Of a stretch of DNA of 64,000 nucleotides, positions 42,917 through 52,284 are shown in pieces. The notes under the pieces were generated by a model. It was not told the origin of the DNA and searched no databases. It saw only the letters and a program-made list of their open reading frames with translations. How positions within the stretch are numbered: the stretch's first letter is position 1; each line of letters opens with the position of its first letter. The stretch is from Flavobacteriaceae bacterium (GTDB taxonomy: Bacteria > Bacteroidota > Bacteroidia > Flavobacteriales > Flavobacteriaceae): contig CP046177.1 in assembly GCA_014075215.1 (NCBI GenBank), forward strand, positions 1,922,501-1,986,500, read 5' to 3'. The translations under genes were made by a program, and so were the position numbers.

Positions 42917-43558
42917 CTTTCTTCCAAAAAATACAAGAGTTAAAATAGGAACGGCCAGCACCATAACCATGAATGTATTTTCCAGGAATACACTCGGATC
43001 AAATAGCAATGTGAGTACAAATCCGCCTATTATTCCACCCAGATGGGCCGAGTGTCCGATATTTCCTAATTGTTTTTTCATCCCATAGATAGAATATAGC
43101 AAGTAAGCTACTCCAAAAATATATCCCGGAATTGGGATGGGAATAAAAAACAAAAACAGTTTCATTTCCGGGTACAGTAAAATAGCAGCATATACAATGC
43201 CCGAAACAGCACCGGAAGCGCCAATGGCACTATAATAAGGTTCGTTTTTATGATAGACAAGCGTATATAAGCTTCCCATAAAAAGACTTCCTATATAGAT
43301 GATTAGCAAAGGAATCGTCCCCAACTCTATAATTACGATACCTCCAAAAAGGTATAAGGTATACATATTGAATATCAAATGAAACCAGTCTGCATGTAAC
43401 AGACCTGAAGAAAATATTCTGATTTTTTCGCCATTTAATATTCGGGTTACCTGAAACTTGTATTTTTCAAAAAAGGAGTAGTCTTTAAAACCTTTGTACG
43501 AAAATAAGGTAGTAATAGCAATAATCAATAAGACCACTTTATCCGGATTTCCTAACAT
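42905..43558 (-). CDS. Rhomboid-family intramembrane serine protease, last codons replaced by IS
   Basis: 217 aa, six to seven transmembrane helices. The catalytic serine is S115 in AIGASGAVSG; the catalytic histidine is H172 in GHSAHLGGIIGG; the HADWFHLIFNMYTLYLFG loop (His-Asn region) forms the oxyanion site. It cleaves membrane-protein helices in the inner membrane. IS copy 4 entered near the stop: the product now ends GRKLST, where KLST and the TGA are read through the IS terminal repeat. The DNA beyond the IS shows that the ancestral end was GRKLNI. The protease core is untouched. ATG 43558. Confidence 0.9.
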   Translation of the reverse strand: MLGNPDKVVLLIIAITTLFSYKGFKDYSFFEKYKFQVTRILNGEKIRIFSSGLLHADWFHLIFNMYTLYLFGGIVIIELGTIPLLIIYIGSLFMGSLYTLVYHKNEPYYSAIGASGAVSGIVYAAILLYPEMKLFLFFIPIPIPGYIFGVAYLLYSIYGMKKQLGNIGHSAHLGGIIGGFVLTLLFDPSVFLENTFMVMVLAVPILTLVFFGRKLST

Positions 43559-43598
43559 AAAACAAACATAACAAAAAGTTTATTATAAGAATGCGTAG

Positions 43599-46500
43599 TT
43601 AGTCATTTATCAATACCCATTCTCCTTTTTCAATTAAAGGAATGGCCTGTTTATATTTTACTACCTTTTCTTCGCCACTCATTATATTTTTAATGGTAAT
43701 ACGCTCATTTCTTCCAATCTTAGGTTGTTCTCTTACAATGGTTTCCACAGGTTCGACCTGCTGTTGTCTTGAGCGGTTAATGGCTTGTTGCGTAGTGTTT
43801 TGTACATCTGCCTTACTCAGATTCAGCTTTTCTCTTTTTTGCCGGCGAGCTTCCGATATCTGGCTATCGGCCTGTAGAGGCAATTCTCCTTTAAACAGGA
43901 AAGACAATACTTCCCTGTTGATTTTATCTATGGTTATTTTAAATAATTCAAAAGCTTCAAACTTATAAATTAACAGCGGATCTTTTTGTTCGTACGATGC
44001 ATTTTGAACCGATTGCTTTAGTTCATCCATTTTCCGAAGATGATCTTTCCAGTTTTCATCGATAATGGCCAACGTAATATTTTTCTCAAAATCGGTTACC
44101 AATGATTTTCCTTCGGATTCATAGGCTTCTTTTAAATTGGTTACTACCTGTAATGTTTTTACTCCATCTGTAAAAGGAACAACGATTCGCTCGTACTTAT
44201 CTCCTTCGTTTTCAAATACATTTTTGATAACCGGAAAAGCTAAGATGGCATTTCCTCCAATACGTTCTTTATAATGCGCAGTAATTATTTCGTATAATTT
44301 GTCTATGAGTTCTTGTTCCGGTTGATGATTAAATTCTTCTTCTGAGAACGGAGAGGTCATAGATGAAAATCGAATCAATTCAAATTCAAGGTTTTGAAAA
44401 TCTTTTTCCGGTTTATTCTGATTTACAATAGCTTCGCAGGTATCGTAAATCATATTTGCAATATCGATCTGCAATTTTGTTCCATCCAATGCGTGCCTTC
44501 TTCTTTTGTATACAAACTCTCTTTGAGTGTTCATAATATCATCGTATTCCAACAATCGTTTACGGATTCCAAAATTGTTTTCTTCTACTTTCTTTTGAGC
44601 TCTTTCAATGGATTTTGTAATCATGGAATGCTGAATTACTTCTCCTTCTTTTAACCCCATCCGATCCATCATTCTTGCAATTCTGTCAGAGCCAAACAAA
44701 CGCATCAGATTATCATCTAATGCCACATAGAATTGAGAGGAACCAACATCTCCCTGGCGTCCGGATCTACCGCGCAACTGCCTGTCCACACGTCGGGAAT
44801 CATGCCTTTCCGTACCAATAATGGCCAGCCCTCCGGCAGCTTTCACTTTATCAGACAGCTTAATATCCGTACCACGACCTGCCATATTGGTTGCGATGGT
44901 AACGACACCGGGTTTCCCCGCTTCTGCTACCACATCTGCTTCTCGTTTATGCAATTTGGCATTCAAAATATTATGTGGAATCTTACGCATTTGCAGCATT
45001 CTACCCAATAATTCGGAAATCTCCACAGAGGTTGTCCCTACTAAAACCGGTCTTCCTTCTTTTACTAATTCTACGATATCTTCAATAGCAGCATTGTATT
45101 TTTCCCGGGTTGTTTTATATACCAAATCTTCTTTGTCATCTCTGGCTATTGGTTTGTTTGTTGGAATTTCTACAACATCCAGTTTGTATATCTCCCAAAA
45201 TTCACCTGCTTCGGTAATTGCCGTACCGGTCATTCCCGATAATTTACGATACATTCTAAAATAGTTTTGAAGTGTAACCGTAGCAAATGTTTGGGTAGCA
45301 TCTTCTATCTTTACATTTTCTTTGGCTTCTATTGCCTGATGGAGGCCGTCCGAATAACGGCGACCATCCATAATACGACCTGTTTGTTCATCCACTATCA
45401 TTACTTTATGGTCTACTACTACATATTCAACATCTTTTTCAAAAACGGTATATGCTTTTAACAATTGATTCATCGTATGTATACGTTCGCTTTTTACACT
45501 AAACTCTTTATACAACTCTTCTTTTTGTTTTGCTTTCTTTTCCGCACTGGCTTCACTTTCATCAATCTCTCCGATCTTGATTCCAATATCCGGCAAGACA
45601 AAGAAATGTTCATCACTTGTTTTGGTAGATAAGTGCGCAATTCCTTTATCCGTAAGATCTATGGAATTATTTTTTTCTTCAACAACAAACCACAATTCCG
45701 CATCTACTTCCGGCATCAACTTATTGTTATCTGCCATATATGTGTTTTCGGTTTTTTGAAGGATTTGTTTTACTCCTTCCTGTGACAAAAACTTAATCAA
45801 GGCCTTATTTTTAGGGAGTCCTCTGTATACTCTTAACAATTGAAAACCTCCTTCTTTGGTATCACCGTCTGCAATTAATTTTTTTGCTTCTGCCAAAACA
45901 CCAACAAGATATTTACTTTGTAAGGCTACCAGATCGGCAACCAACGGTTTTAGCTCGTTAAATTCATGTCGGTCTCCCTGGGGAACCGGGCCGGAAATGA
46001 TCAGCGGAGTTCTCGCATCATCAATTAACACGGAATCTACCTCGTCAATAATGGCGTAGTTTGGTGCTCTTTGTACCAGATCTTCTTTGGCATTTGCCAT
46101 ATTATCACGCAAATAATCAAAGCCAAACTCATTATTGGTTCCATAGGTAATATCCGCATGATATGCTTTTCTTCTTTCTTCCGAATTGGGTTGATGAAAA
46201 TCGATACAGTCCGTGCTAAGTCCGTGAAATTCAAACACAGGCCCCATCCAGACTCTATCTCGTTTTGCCAAATAATCATTTACGGTAACTACATGTACTC
46301 CTTTTCCTGTTAACGCATTTAAGTAAACAGGAAGTGTGGAAACCAGTGTTTTCCCTTCCCCGGTCATCATTTCAGCAATTTTACCCTGGTGCAATACAAC
46401 TCCACCGATCAATTGTACATCGTAGTGAATCATATCCCAGGTTACCGGCTTTCCTGCTGCATCCCACGAATTTTGCCAGTACGCTTTGTCTCCTTCCAAA

Positions 46501-46940
46501 ACCACGTGATCTCTTGTAGCGGATAACTTTCTGTCAAAAGGGGTTGCCATTACCTCTATTTCCGAGTGATTTACAAAGCGGGTTGCGGTTTCTTTTATAA
46601 CAGCAAATGCTTCCGGCATTAATTCATTTAAGGTAGCTTCGGACGCCTCATACGAAGCATCTTTTAGCGCGTCAATTTCTTCATAAATAGCTTCTTGTCT
46701 TTCTATATCGGCATTGGCGGCTTCATCTTTTAAGGCTTTGATTTGCTTATCAAAAGAGGCAGTTACTGCTTTTATTTGCTCTTTAAATTCAAGTGTTTTT
46801 GCTCTGAGTTCATCATTGGATAACTTTGAAACCGTATCTTCAAAGGCTTTTACCTTATCTACAATAGGTTGCAGGTTTTTTAAATCTTTCTTTTGTTTGT
46901 CTCCAACAAAAACTTTAATTACAGAGTTTAGTATACTCAT
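43599..46940 (-). CDS. secA: Preprotein translocase ATPase subunit SecA
   Basis: 1113 aa, the long Bacteroidetes SecA with extra segments in the N-terminal region. Walker A AEMMTGEGKTLVSTLP, Walker B AIIDEVDSVLIDDARTPL, the preprotein-binding domain, motif VI GTERHDSRRVDRQLRGRSGRQGD and the helical scaffold IDENWKDHLRKMDELKQSV are present. The C-terminal zinc-binding SEC-C motif is absent; the tail ends ERITIKNIMSGEEKVVKYKQ, as in other flavobacterial SecA. It drives SecYEG export with ATP at the inner membrane. It is the first and only gene of its unit, 40 bases from the rhomboid start. ATG 46940. Confidence 0.97.
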   Translation of the reverse strand: MSILNSVIKVFVGDKQKKDLKNLQPIVDKVKAFEDTVSKLSNDELRAKTLEFKEQIKAVTASFDKQIKALKDEAANADIERQEAIYEEIDALKDASYEASEATLNELMPEAFAVIKETATRFVNHSEIEVMATPFDRKLSATRDHVVLEGDKAYWQNSWDAAGKPVTWDMIHYDVQLIGGVVLHQGKIAEMMTGEGKTLVSTLPVYLNALTGKGVHVVTVNDYLAKRDRVWMGPVFEFHGLSTDCIDFHQPNSEERRKAYHADITYGTNNEFGFDYLRDNMANAKEDLVQRAPNYAIIDEVDSVLIDDARTPLIISGPVPQGDRHEFNELKPLVADLVALQSKYLVGVLAEAKKLIADGDTKEGGFQLLRVYRGLPKNKALIKFLSQEGVKQILQKTENTYMADNNKLMPEVDAELWFVVEEKNNSIDLTDKGIAHLSTKTSDEHFFVLPDIGIKIGEIDESEASAEKKAKQKEELYKEFSVKSERIHTMNQLLKAYTVFEKDVEYVVVDHKVMIVDEQTGRIMDGRRYSDGLHQAIEAKENVKIEDATQTFATVTLQNYFRMYRKLSGMTGTAITEAGEFWEIYKLDVVEIPTNKPIARDDKEDLVYKTTREKYNAAIEDIVELVKEGRPVLVGTTSVEISELLGRMLQMRKIPHNILNAKLHKREADVVAEAGKPGVVTIATNMAGRGTDIKLSDKVKAAGGLAIIGTERHDSRRVDRQLRGRSGRQGDVGSSQFYVALDDNLMRLFGSDRIARMMDRMGLKEGEVIQHSMITKSIERAQKKVEENNFGIRKRLLEYDDIMNTQREFVYKRRRHALDGTKLQIDIANMIYDTCEAIVNQNKPEKDFQNLEFELIRFSSMTSPFSEEEFNHQPEQELIDKLYEIITAHYKERIGGNAILAFPVIKNVFENEGDKYERIVVPFTDGVKTLQVVTNLKEAYESEGKSLVTDFEKNITLAIIDENWKDHLRKMDELKQSVQNASYEQKDPLLIYKFEAFELFKITIDKINREVLSFLFKGELPLQADSQISEARRQKREKLNLSKADVQNTTQQAINRSRQQQVEPVETIVREQPKIGRNERITIKNIMSGEEKVVKYKQAIPLIEKGEWVLIND

Positions 46941-46999
46941 GGTTTATGGTATTTTATCTTCATGATTTTTTACAATCAAAAAGGAGTTTAAAAATAAGC

Positions 47000-47023
47000 A
47001 AAAAAAAAGCCTCCCGAGAGACT
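47000..47023 (-). terminator. Rho-independent terminator after the DUF2795 gene
   Basis: Minus strand AGTCTC-TCGG-GAGGCT (47023-47008; one G-T pair) followed by eight T. It lies between the DUF2795 stop and the secA promoter region. Confidence 0.75.
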
Positions 47024-47045
47024 TTTACTTGTATTTTTTTGTGTT

Positions 47046-47267
47046 TTAATATTCGTCTTCATTCCAAAGATAATCTTCCTCGGTGGGGTAATCCGGCCAG
47101 ATTTCTACGATTGAATCGTAAGGATCTCCTTCATCTTCAATCTCTTGTAAATTCTCGGCAACTTCCAAAGGTGCGCCTGTCCTAATAGCATAATCTATTA
47201 ATTCATCTTTAGTAGCCGGCCAGGGCGCATCTGCTAAATATGAGGCTAATTCCAGAGTCCAATACAT
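47046..47267 (-). CDS. DUF2795 family small acidic protein
   Basis: 73 aa: MYWTLELASYLADAPWPATK followed by DELIDYAIRTGAPLEVAENL and an acidic tail rich in Asp/Glu and Trp/Tyr (EIWPDYPTEEDYLWNEDEY). It has the DUF2795 core (short helical domain with APWPATKDELIDYA) and is conserved in Bacteroidetes. Function unknown; probably cytosolic. It is monocistronic with its own terminator. Confidence 0.8.
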   Translation of the reverse strand: MYWTLELASYLADAPWPATKDELIDYAIRTGAPLEVAENLQEIEDEGDPYDSIVEIWPDYPTEEDYLWNEDEY

Positions 47268-47359
47268 TTTTATCGATTTTTATTTTCTGCAAAAATAATT
47301 TTTTTACTGATATTGTCAAGTTTTTTTATCGAAATCCGAATCGTTAAAAAAAGAACGTT

Positions 47360-47932
47360 TTAATACTTCTCGGGAACCCACTTTGTCTCTTCTGCTGACA
47401 AGTCTTTGGACAACTTTCGTGCCATTACAAAAAGGTAGTCGGAAAGCCGGTTTAGATACATTAAAATGACTGAATTTATAACTTCCTGAGTACTTAACCT
47501 GACGGATAATCTTTCAGCTCGCCTGCAAATACATCTTGCTATATGACAGAATGACACTGTTTGATGTCCTCCGGGTAAGATAAAATGGGTCATTGGAGGT
47601 AAGGCATCATTCATCTTATCGATTTCATTTTCTAAAAAAGTGATAGAGGCAGCATTTATTTTTGGGATGTTTAATCGTTCTTTCCCGCTTTTAAGCGTTT
47701 CTTTTTCCGCGGGGGTTGCCAACATAGCTCCCAAGGTAAATAAATCGTGTTGTATTTTTGTAAGAGATTGCTTTGTGTGAAAATCAATTTCCTGATCTTT
47801 AATTAATCCTACATAAGAATTTAGTTCGTCTACAGTTCCGTAAGCTGTTATACGTAAATGATCTTTAGATACTCTTTCTCCTCCAAATAGTGCTGTGGTT
47901 CCTTTGTCGCCTGTTTTTGTATATATTTTCAT
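47360..47932 (-). CDS. Cob(I)yrinic acid a,c-diamide adenosyltransferase (PduO/MMAB type)
   Basis: 190 aa, full length. The ATP-binding N-terminus MKIYTKTGDKGTTALFGGER is diagnostic; GTVDELNSYVGL and the late CRRAERLSVRLS with LNRLSDYLFVMARKL complete the active site (Arg and Asp residues at the trimer interface). It converts cob(I)alamin and ATP to adenosylcobalamin. This fits the B12-uptake locus at 11.9-15.7 kb: imported corrinoid would be adenosylated here to serve B12-dependent enzymes not seen in the window. It is 51 bases downstream of hutI in the same direction, so they may be co-transcribed. Confidence 0.93.
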   Translation of the reverse strand: MKIYTKTGDKGTTALFGGERVSKDHLRITAYGTVDELNSYVGLIKDQEIDFHTKQSLTKIQHDLFTLGAMLATPAEKETLKSGKERLNIPKINAASITFLENEIDKMNDALPPMTHFILPGGHQTVSFCHIARCICRRAERLSVRLSTQEVINSVILMYLNRLSDYLFVMARKLSKDLSAEETKWVPEKY

Positions 47933-47983
47933 TTTGTAAGTCTATAAGTTGTAAAGTTTGAAAGTTTGAAGGTTTGCTAACGA

Positions 47984-49225
47984 TTAGTGCTGCTTTTTTC
48001 CATCTATATAGATAGACTCAATTTGGTGGTTTCCAAAGTGGTATGGAATCATATGATAATTGGGAATTTTCTTAGTAATTATAAAATTAGCTTTTTTACT
48101 TTTAGTAATGCTTCCGACAGACTTACTTAAATTCATAGCATAAGCTCCGTTAATAGTAGCTGCATTAATGGCTTCTTCCGGTGTCATATTCATTTTTATA
48201 CAAGCAGCGGATACTACAAAATTCATATTTCCGGAAGGGGAAGAACCCGGGTTAAAATCACTTGCTAAGGCTAGTGCCAGTCTGCTATCGATTATTTTTC
48301 TGGCCGGTGTATAAGGAATGTTTAAAAAATAAGAACAGTTTGGCAAGGCTACGGAAATGGTATCGGGATGTTTCTGCAGATCCTTTATATCTTCATTTGT
48401 GAGTACTTCCAAATGGTCTACCGATAATGCTTTGTGCTTTAGGCTCGTCCTGATTCCGCCTATGGCATTAAACTGATTTACATGTACTTTGGGGATTAAA
48501 CCGTATTTTGAACCGGCTGTTAAAATGGTATCCAAATCCCGGACAGAAAAATATCCTTTTTCGCAAAAGCAATCGATAAAATCTGCTAATTCTTCGTTTG
48601 CGATAGCAGGTAACATTTCATTGATAATCAAATCGATATAAGCACCTTTATCATTTTTATACGCGGCGGGAATTGCATGAGCTCCCAAAAAAGTAGCTTT
48701 TATAGGGATTGTATAATTTTTTTTGAGCATTTTTATTATTCGTAACATTTTTATTTCTGACTGTACAGACAGCCCGTAACCGGATTTTATTTCAATAGCA
48801 CCTGTCCCCAAAGAAATGAGTTCTTCTAATCTTTTTGCCGACTGTTTATATAAATCTTCTTCGGAAGTTTCTTGTAATCTTTTAGCCGAATGTAAGATGC
48901 CACCTCCTCTATTTGCTATTTCTTCATATGATAAACCGTTGATTCTGTCTACAAATTCTTGTGCTCTGTTACCTGCAAAAACCAAATGTGTATGACTATC
49001 ACACCAGGCAGGTAAAATCATTCTACCCGTCATATTTAAAGTGCTATCTGCTTTTATGAGAGGGAGGTTTTCCATAGGGCCAAAATCTTCAATACAATCA
49101 TCTTTAACCAAAAGAAACGCATTTTTTATAGTAGGCACTATTTTCATTTCTTCTCCGGAAACTTTGGAAACCGATAGGTCGCGTACCTGAATGAGCTCTT
49201 TGATATGGGTGAATAATGTCATCAT
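47984..49225 (-). CDS. hutI: Imidazolonepropionase
   Basis: 413 aa amidohydrolase. The metal-binding HxH is in WCDSHTHLVFAGNRAQEFVDR. GLSYEEIANRGGGI and the Glu/His region EIKSGYGLSVQSEIKMLR are HutI-specific; the later SVDHLEVL and LASDFNPGSSPSGNMNFV give the other ligands. It hydrolyses imidazolone-5-propionate to N-formimidoyl-glutamate in histidine degradation. Other hut genes are not nearby. The two ATG codons at 49225 and 49222 are equivalent. Confidence 0.95.
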   Translation of the reverse strand: MMTLFTHIKELIQVRDLSVSKVSGEEMKIVPTIKNAFLLVKDDCIEDFGPMENLPLIKADSTLNMTGRMILPAWCDSHTHLVFAGNRAQEFVDRINGLSYEEIANRGGGILHSAKRLQETSEEDLYKQSAKRLEELISLGTGAIEIKSGYGLSVQSEIKMLRIIKMLKKNYTIPIKATFLGAHAIPAAYKNDKGAYIDLIINEMLPAIANEELADFIDCFCEKGYFSVRDLDTILTAGSKYGLIPKVHVNQFNAIGGIRTSLKHKALSVDHLEVLTNEDIKDLQKHPDTISVALPNCSYFLNIPYTPARKIIDSRLALALASDFNPGSSPSGNMNFVVSAACIKMNMTPEEAINAATINGAYAMNLSKSVGSITKSKKANFIITKKIPNYHMIPYHFGNHQIESIYIDGKKQH

Positions 49226-49365
49226 TAGATGCAGTTTGAAAGTTAAAAAGTTTGTGGAATTTTAAAAAAATAGTATTGCCATCTGGTGAAAATCCATGAG
49301 TCTGTATTCTTGCATCTAAAAGGTGGTCTTTATTTAAACTTTCAGAACGGCAATGACACATGATA

Positions 49366-50763
49366 TTACTTTAAACTACCGATCATATCTTCGGGTTTTA
49401 CCCATTCGTCGTATTGTGCTGATGTTACATAGCCTAGTCTAATGGCTTCTTCTTTTAATGTGGTTCCGTTGGCATGTGCCGTATTTGCAATTTCCGCAGC
49501 TTTATAGTATCCGATTTTAGTATTTAAAGCAGTAACTAACATCAACGAATTATTTAATAGCTCTTTGATTCTTGGGCGGTTAGGTTCAATTCCTTTGATG
49601 CAGTTTTCATCAAATGAAACACAGGCATCTCCAATGAGTTGTGCGGATTGTAATACGTTTGCTGCCATCATGGGTTTAAAAACGTTTAACTCATAGTGCC
49701 CTTGTGTTCCCCCGATAGTTACTGCCACGTCATTGCCCATCACTTGTGCACAGACCATTGTCATGGCTTCAGCTTGTGTTGGGTTTACTTTTCCCGGCAT
49801 AATGGAAGATCCCGGTTCGTTGGCGGGGATGATAATTTCTCCTATTCCGGAACGAGGGCCTGAGGCCATCATACGGATATCATTTGCAATTTTATTCAGA
49901 GAGACTGCGATTTGCTTTAAAGCGGCATGTGTTTCTACCAAGGCGTCATGAGCGGCTAAAGCTTCAAATTTGTTTTCAGCAGTAACAAAGGGAAGCCCTG
50001 TAAATTCGGCAATGTACTTCGCTACCAATACATCGTATCCCTTTGGTGTATTTAATCCTGTTCCTACTGCAGTACCTCCTAAAGCTAATTGACTTAAATG
50101 CTTTAAGGAATTACGTAGTGTTTTTAATCCAAAATTTAATTGGGCAATATATCCTGAAAATTCTTGCCCTAAGGTTAGCGGAGTTGCATCCATCAAATGT
50201 GTACGGCCTATTTTTACAACATCTTTTAAAGCATCGGCTTTTATTTGTAAGGTATTTTTTAGTTGCTCTACACCCGGAATGGTTGTTTCTACGATCTTTT
50301 TATAAGCTGCAATATGCATTCCCGTGGGGAACGTATCATTGGATGATTGCGATTTATTGACATCATCATTAGGTTGTATGGTTTTTTCCCCTTCACCGAT
50401 AACATTTCCGGCTATTTCATGAGCTCTGTTTGCAATGACTTCATTTACATTCATGTTTGACTGTGTACCGGAACCGGTTTGCCAGATAACCAAAGGGAAT
50501 TGATCGTCTAATTTCCCTTCTAAAATTTCATCACAAACCGTGGCAATTAGATCTCTTTTTTCCGAAGGTAAAACACCTAACTCGGCATTCGTATAAGCTG
50601 CTGCTTTTTTTAAATATGCAAAGCCATATACAATTTCCAACGGCATCGAAGCGGTCGCTCCTATTTTAAAGTTATTTCTGGAACGTTCGGTTTGTGCTCC
50701 CCAATACTTATCGGACGGTATTTCTACCTGTCCTATGGTATCTCTCTCTATTCTATACTTCAT
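49366..50763 (-). CDS. fumC: Class II fumarate hydratase
   Basis: 465 aa. The signature GSSIMPGKVNPTQ (catalytic Ser loop) is present, along with SQSSNDTFPTGMHIAA, GRTHLMDATPLTLGQEFSGY and TGSGTQSNMNVNEVIANRA. It is an oxygen-stable, iron-free homotetramer that interconverts fumarate and malate in the TCA cycle. It stands alone, divergent from the small membrane protein at 50923; on its strand TAATTTTG upstream (near 50785-50792) is a possible -7 box. ATG 50763 gives MKYRIERDTIGQVEIPSDKY, as in relatives. Confidence 0.97.
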   Translation of the reverse strand: MKYRIERDTIGQVEIPSDKYWGAQTERSRNNFKIGATASMPLEIVYGFAYLKKAAAYTNAELGVLPSEKRDLIATVCDEILEGKLDDQFPLVIWQTGSGTQSNMNVNEVIANRAHEIAGNVIGEGEKTIQPNDDVNKSQSSNDTFPTGMHIAAYKKIVETTIPGVEQLKNTLQIKADALKDVVKIGRTHLMDATPLTLGQEFSGYIAQLNFGLKTLRNSLKHLSQLALGGTAVGTGLNTPKGYDVLVAKYIAEFTGLPFVTAENKFEALAAHDALVETHAALKQIAVSLNKIANDIRMMASGPRSGIGEIIIPANEPGSSIMPGKVNPTQAEAMTMVCAQVMGNDVAVTIGGTQGHYELNVFKPMMAANVLQSAQLIGDACVSFDENCIKGIEPNRPRIKELLNNSLMLVTALNTKIGYYKAAEIANTAHANGTTLKEEAIRLGYVTSAQYDEWVKPEDMIGSLK

Positions 50764-50922
50764 GTGTTTACTATTAGATTAGCATTCAAAATTACAAAAA
50801 TATACCGGCCGGTTATTCATAAGTATTGTAAAACTCAAATTAAAATTATCTTTCAAATACTGGTTTGTATGTAAAATATGTTTTATTTTTGTGTATACTA
50901 TTATTTGAAATATAATTTAAGG

Positions 50923-51096
50923 ATGTTAGATTTTTCTCAATTTTCGGGCTTTGTTTTATTCATGTTTATTTTTACTGCCGGTTTTTGGCTGCTCATATTC
51001 TTATTAGCTTTTGTAGTTCCTTATTGGATTGGAGGTACTATTTGGGAAAACATCAAGCTCAGGAAAGAAGCCCGAAGTGCGGGTGAAGAAAAGTAG
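50923..51096 (+). CDS. Small membrane protein (57 aa)
   Basis: MLDFSQFSGFVLFMFIFTAG followed by FWLLIFLLAFVVPYWIGGTI makes one long or two short transmembrane helices, then a charged tail (WENIKLRKEARSAGEEK) predicted in the cytosol. ATG 50923 is preferred over an in-frame ATG at 50878, because the added residues are unlike a membrane-protein start. No family recognised. It is followed by a strong inverted repeat (aaacccggt / accgggttt, about 51137-51170) that can act as a terminator before aroQ. Confidence 0.6.
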   Translation: MLDFSQFSGFVLFMFIFTAGFWLLIFLLAFVVPYWIGGTIWENIKLRKEARSAGEEK

Positions 51097-51243
51097 TTTA
51101 TAAAAATACGTTTTTGTCGGTGTTCTTAAAAGATAAAACCCGGTATTGGGTTTTATAATAAAACCGGGTTTCTGTTCACCTTGAAACATTTATTGTCGGT
51201 TGCATGCGTTTAACTCCTTTATATCTATCTCACTTTGCATAAA

Positions 51244-51657
51244 ATGAAAATTAGTATTATAAATGGCCCCAACTTAAATTTACTGGGGAAAAGGGAGCCG
51301 GAAATCTATGGTACGGATACTTTTGATGATTATTTTCAGTTATTAAAAGCAAAGTACCCGGAAATATCCTTAGCATATTACCAGTCTAATATTGAAGGAG
51401 AAATTATTGATAAGCTATATGAAATAGGTTTTGAATATGACGGAATTATTTTAAATGCAGCTGCATACACACATACTTCTGTTGGTATTGGTGATGCTGT
51501 AAAAGGGATTAAAACCCCTGTTGTAGAGGTTCACATTTCTAATATTCATGCCAGAGAAGAATTTAGACATGTCAGTTATATATCGGCAAATGCAAAAGGA
51601 GTATTATTTGGCTTTGGTTTACAAGGATATGATTTAGCCATTCGGAGTTTTTTATAG
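51244..51657 (+). CDS. aroQ: Type II 3-dehydroquinate dehydratase
   Basis: 137 aa from ATG 51244. The N-terminal NGPNLNLLGKREPEIYG holds the catalytic Tyr and Arg. The Asn-His region (ILNAAAYTHTSVGIGDA) and EVHISNIHAREEFRHVS bind substrate. It dehydrates 3-dehydroquinate in the shikimate pathway as a cytosolic dodecamer. It is short and complete, with a large palindromic repeat starting six bases after the stop. Confidence 0.96.
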   Translation: MKISIINGPNLNLLGKREPEIYGTDTFDDYFQLLKAKYPEISLAYYQSNIEGEIIDKLYEIGFEYDGIILNAAAYTHTSVGIGDAVKGIKTPVVEVHISNIHAREEFRHVSYISANAKGVLFGFGLQGYDLAIRSFL

Positions 51658-51662
51658 AGATT

Positions 51663-51737
51663 ATACCAAAAAGAATACTAAAATAGTCCAATTTTCCTTA
51701 CACAATCTTTAGACCATTTTAGTATTCTTTTTGGTAT
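51663..51737. repeat. Dispersed palindromic repeat (26-bp arms) after aroQ
   Basis: The arms 51663-51688 and 51712-51737 (ataccaaaaagaatactaaa... / ...ttagtattctttttggtat) pair at 25 of 26 positions around a 23-base loop. It could terminate transcription from aroQ or, in reverse, from the sensor gene at 51825. One arm plus loop recurs at 30862-30909, and shorter traces occur at about 25347 and 55847. Confidence 0.85.
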
Positions 51738-51824
51738 TACTTGCCCTCGGTTTTTTCTTTTGAAATTGAAAGATTGAAAAGTATACACTTTCTACTTTGA
51801 AACTTTACAACTTTCAAACTACGC

Positions 51825-52280
51825 TTACTTATATTTTCGTAATCTTCTGAGCATGCTTCTATTAAATTCTCTTTCGGCAATTTGCAATTGAATTATTTTT
51901 TTTGAAGCAATAACCTTTTTTAAACTGTCAAAAAATGCTTTTTTAATATGGTATATTTCTTTTTCCAAAGCAATCATTTCACGAATGATCATTTTAGCGT
52001 TGTCTTCGGAAATAGCTTCAATTCCTCCGGCATCTTTTAGTGCTTTTTTTATCTTGTAACGTTCTGCTGTTCGCAATTCCATTAGTTTTTTATCAAACTT
52101 ATTATATATGGGCCAGAATCTTTCTGCTTCTTTTTCAGTGAAGTCTAATTTATCTGTCAGGTAAGCAATTTTTAAAGCCTGAATTTTTTCTTTGCCCTGT
52201 CTTTTTATTTTTATCTGAGCCTGCATACCAAAGCTCATTATTAACAATAAAAGAAATAATCTGTTTTTTAAGTTTATCAT
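51825..52280 (-). CDS. Periplasmic Spy/CpxP-like partner of the ECF sigma operon
   Basis: 151 aa with a cleavable signal peptide (LLLLIMSFGMQAQ). The mature part is entirely helical, basic and rich in Leu/Glu/Lys heptads (YLTDKLDFTEKEAERFWPIY, EDNAKMIIREMIALEKEIYH), a pattern like Spy/CpxP periplasmic chaperones. In Flavobacteriia this third gene of the sigma/anti-sigma group is often called a sensor of the ECF sigma factor. It is four bases from the anti-sigma-like gene, so co-translated. The exact ligand is unknown. Confidence 0.75.
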   Translation of the reverse strand: MINLKNRLFLLLLIMSFGMQAQIKIKRQGKEKIQALKIAYLTDKLDFTEKEAERFWPIYNKFDKKLMELRTAERYKIKKALKDAGGIEAISEDNAKMIIREMIALEKEIYHIKKAFFDSLKKVIASKKIIQLQIAEREFNRSMLRRLRKYK

Positions 52281-52284
52281 CTTC

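Noticed and set aside
45000..46960. Several 60-150-aa plus-strand ORFs across secA
   Set aside because: They are antisense to a well-supported secA and show its codon shadow; no independent motifs.
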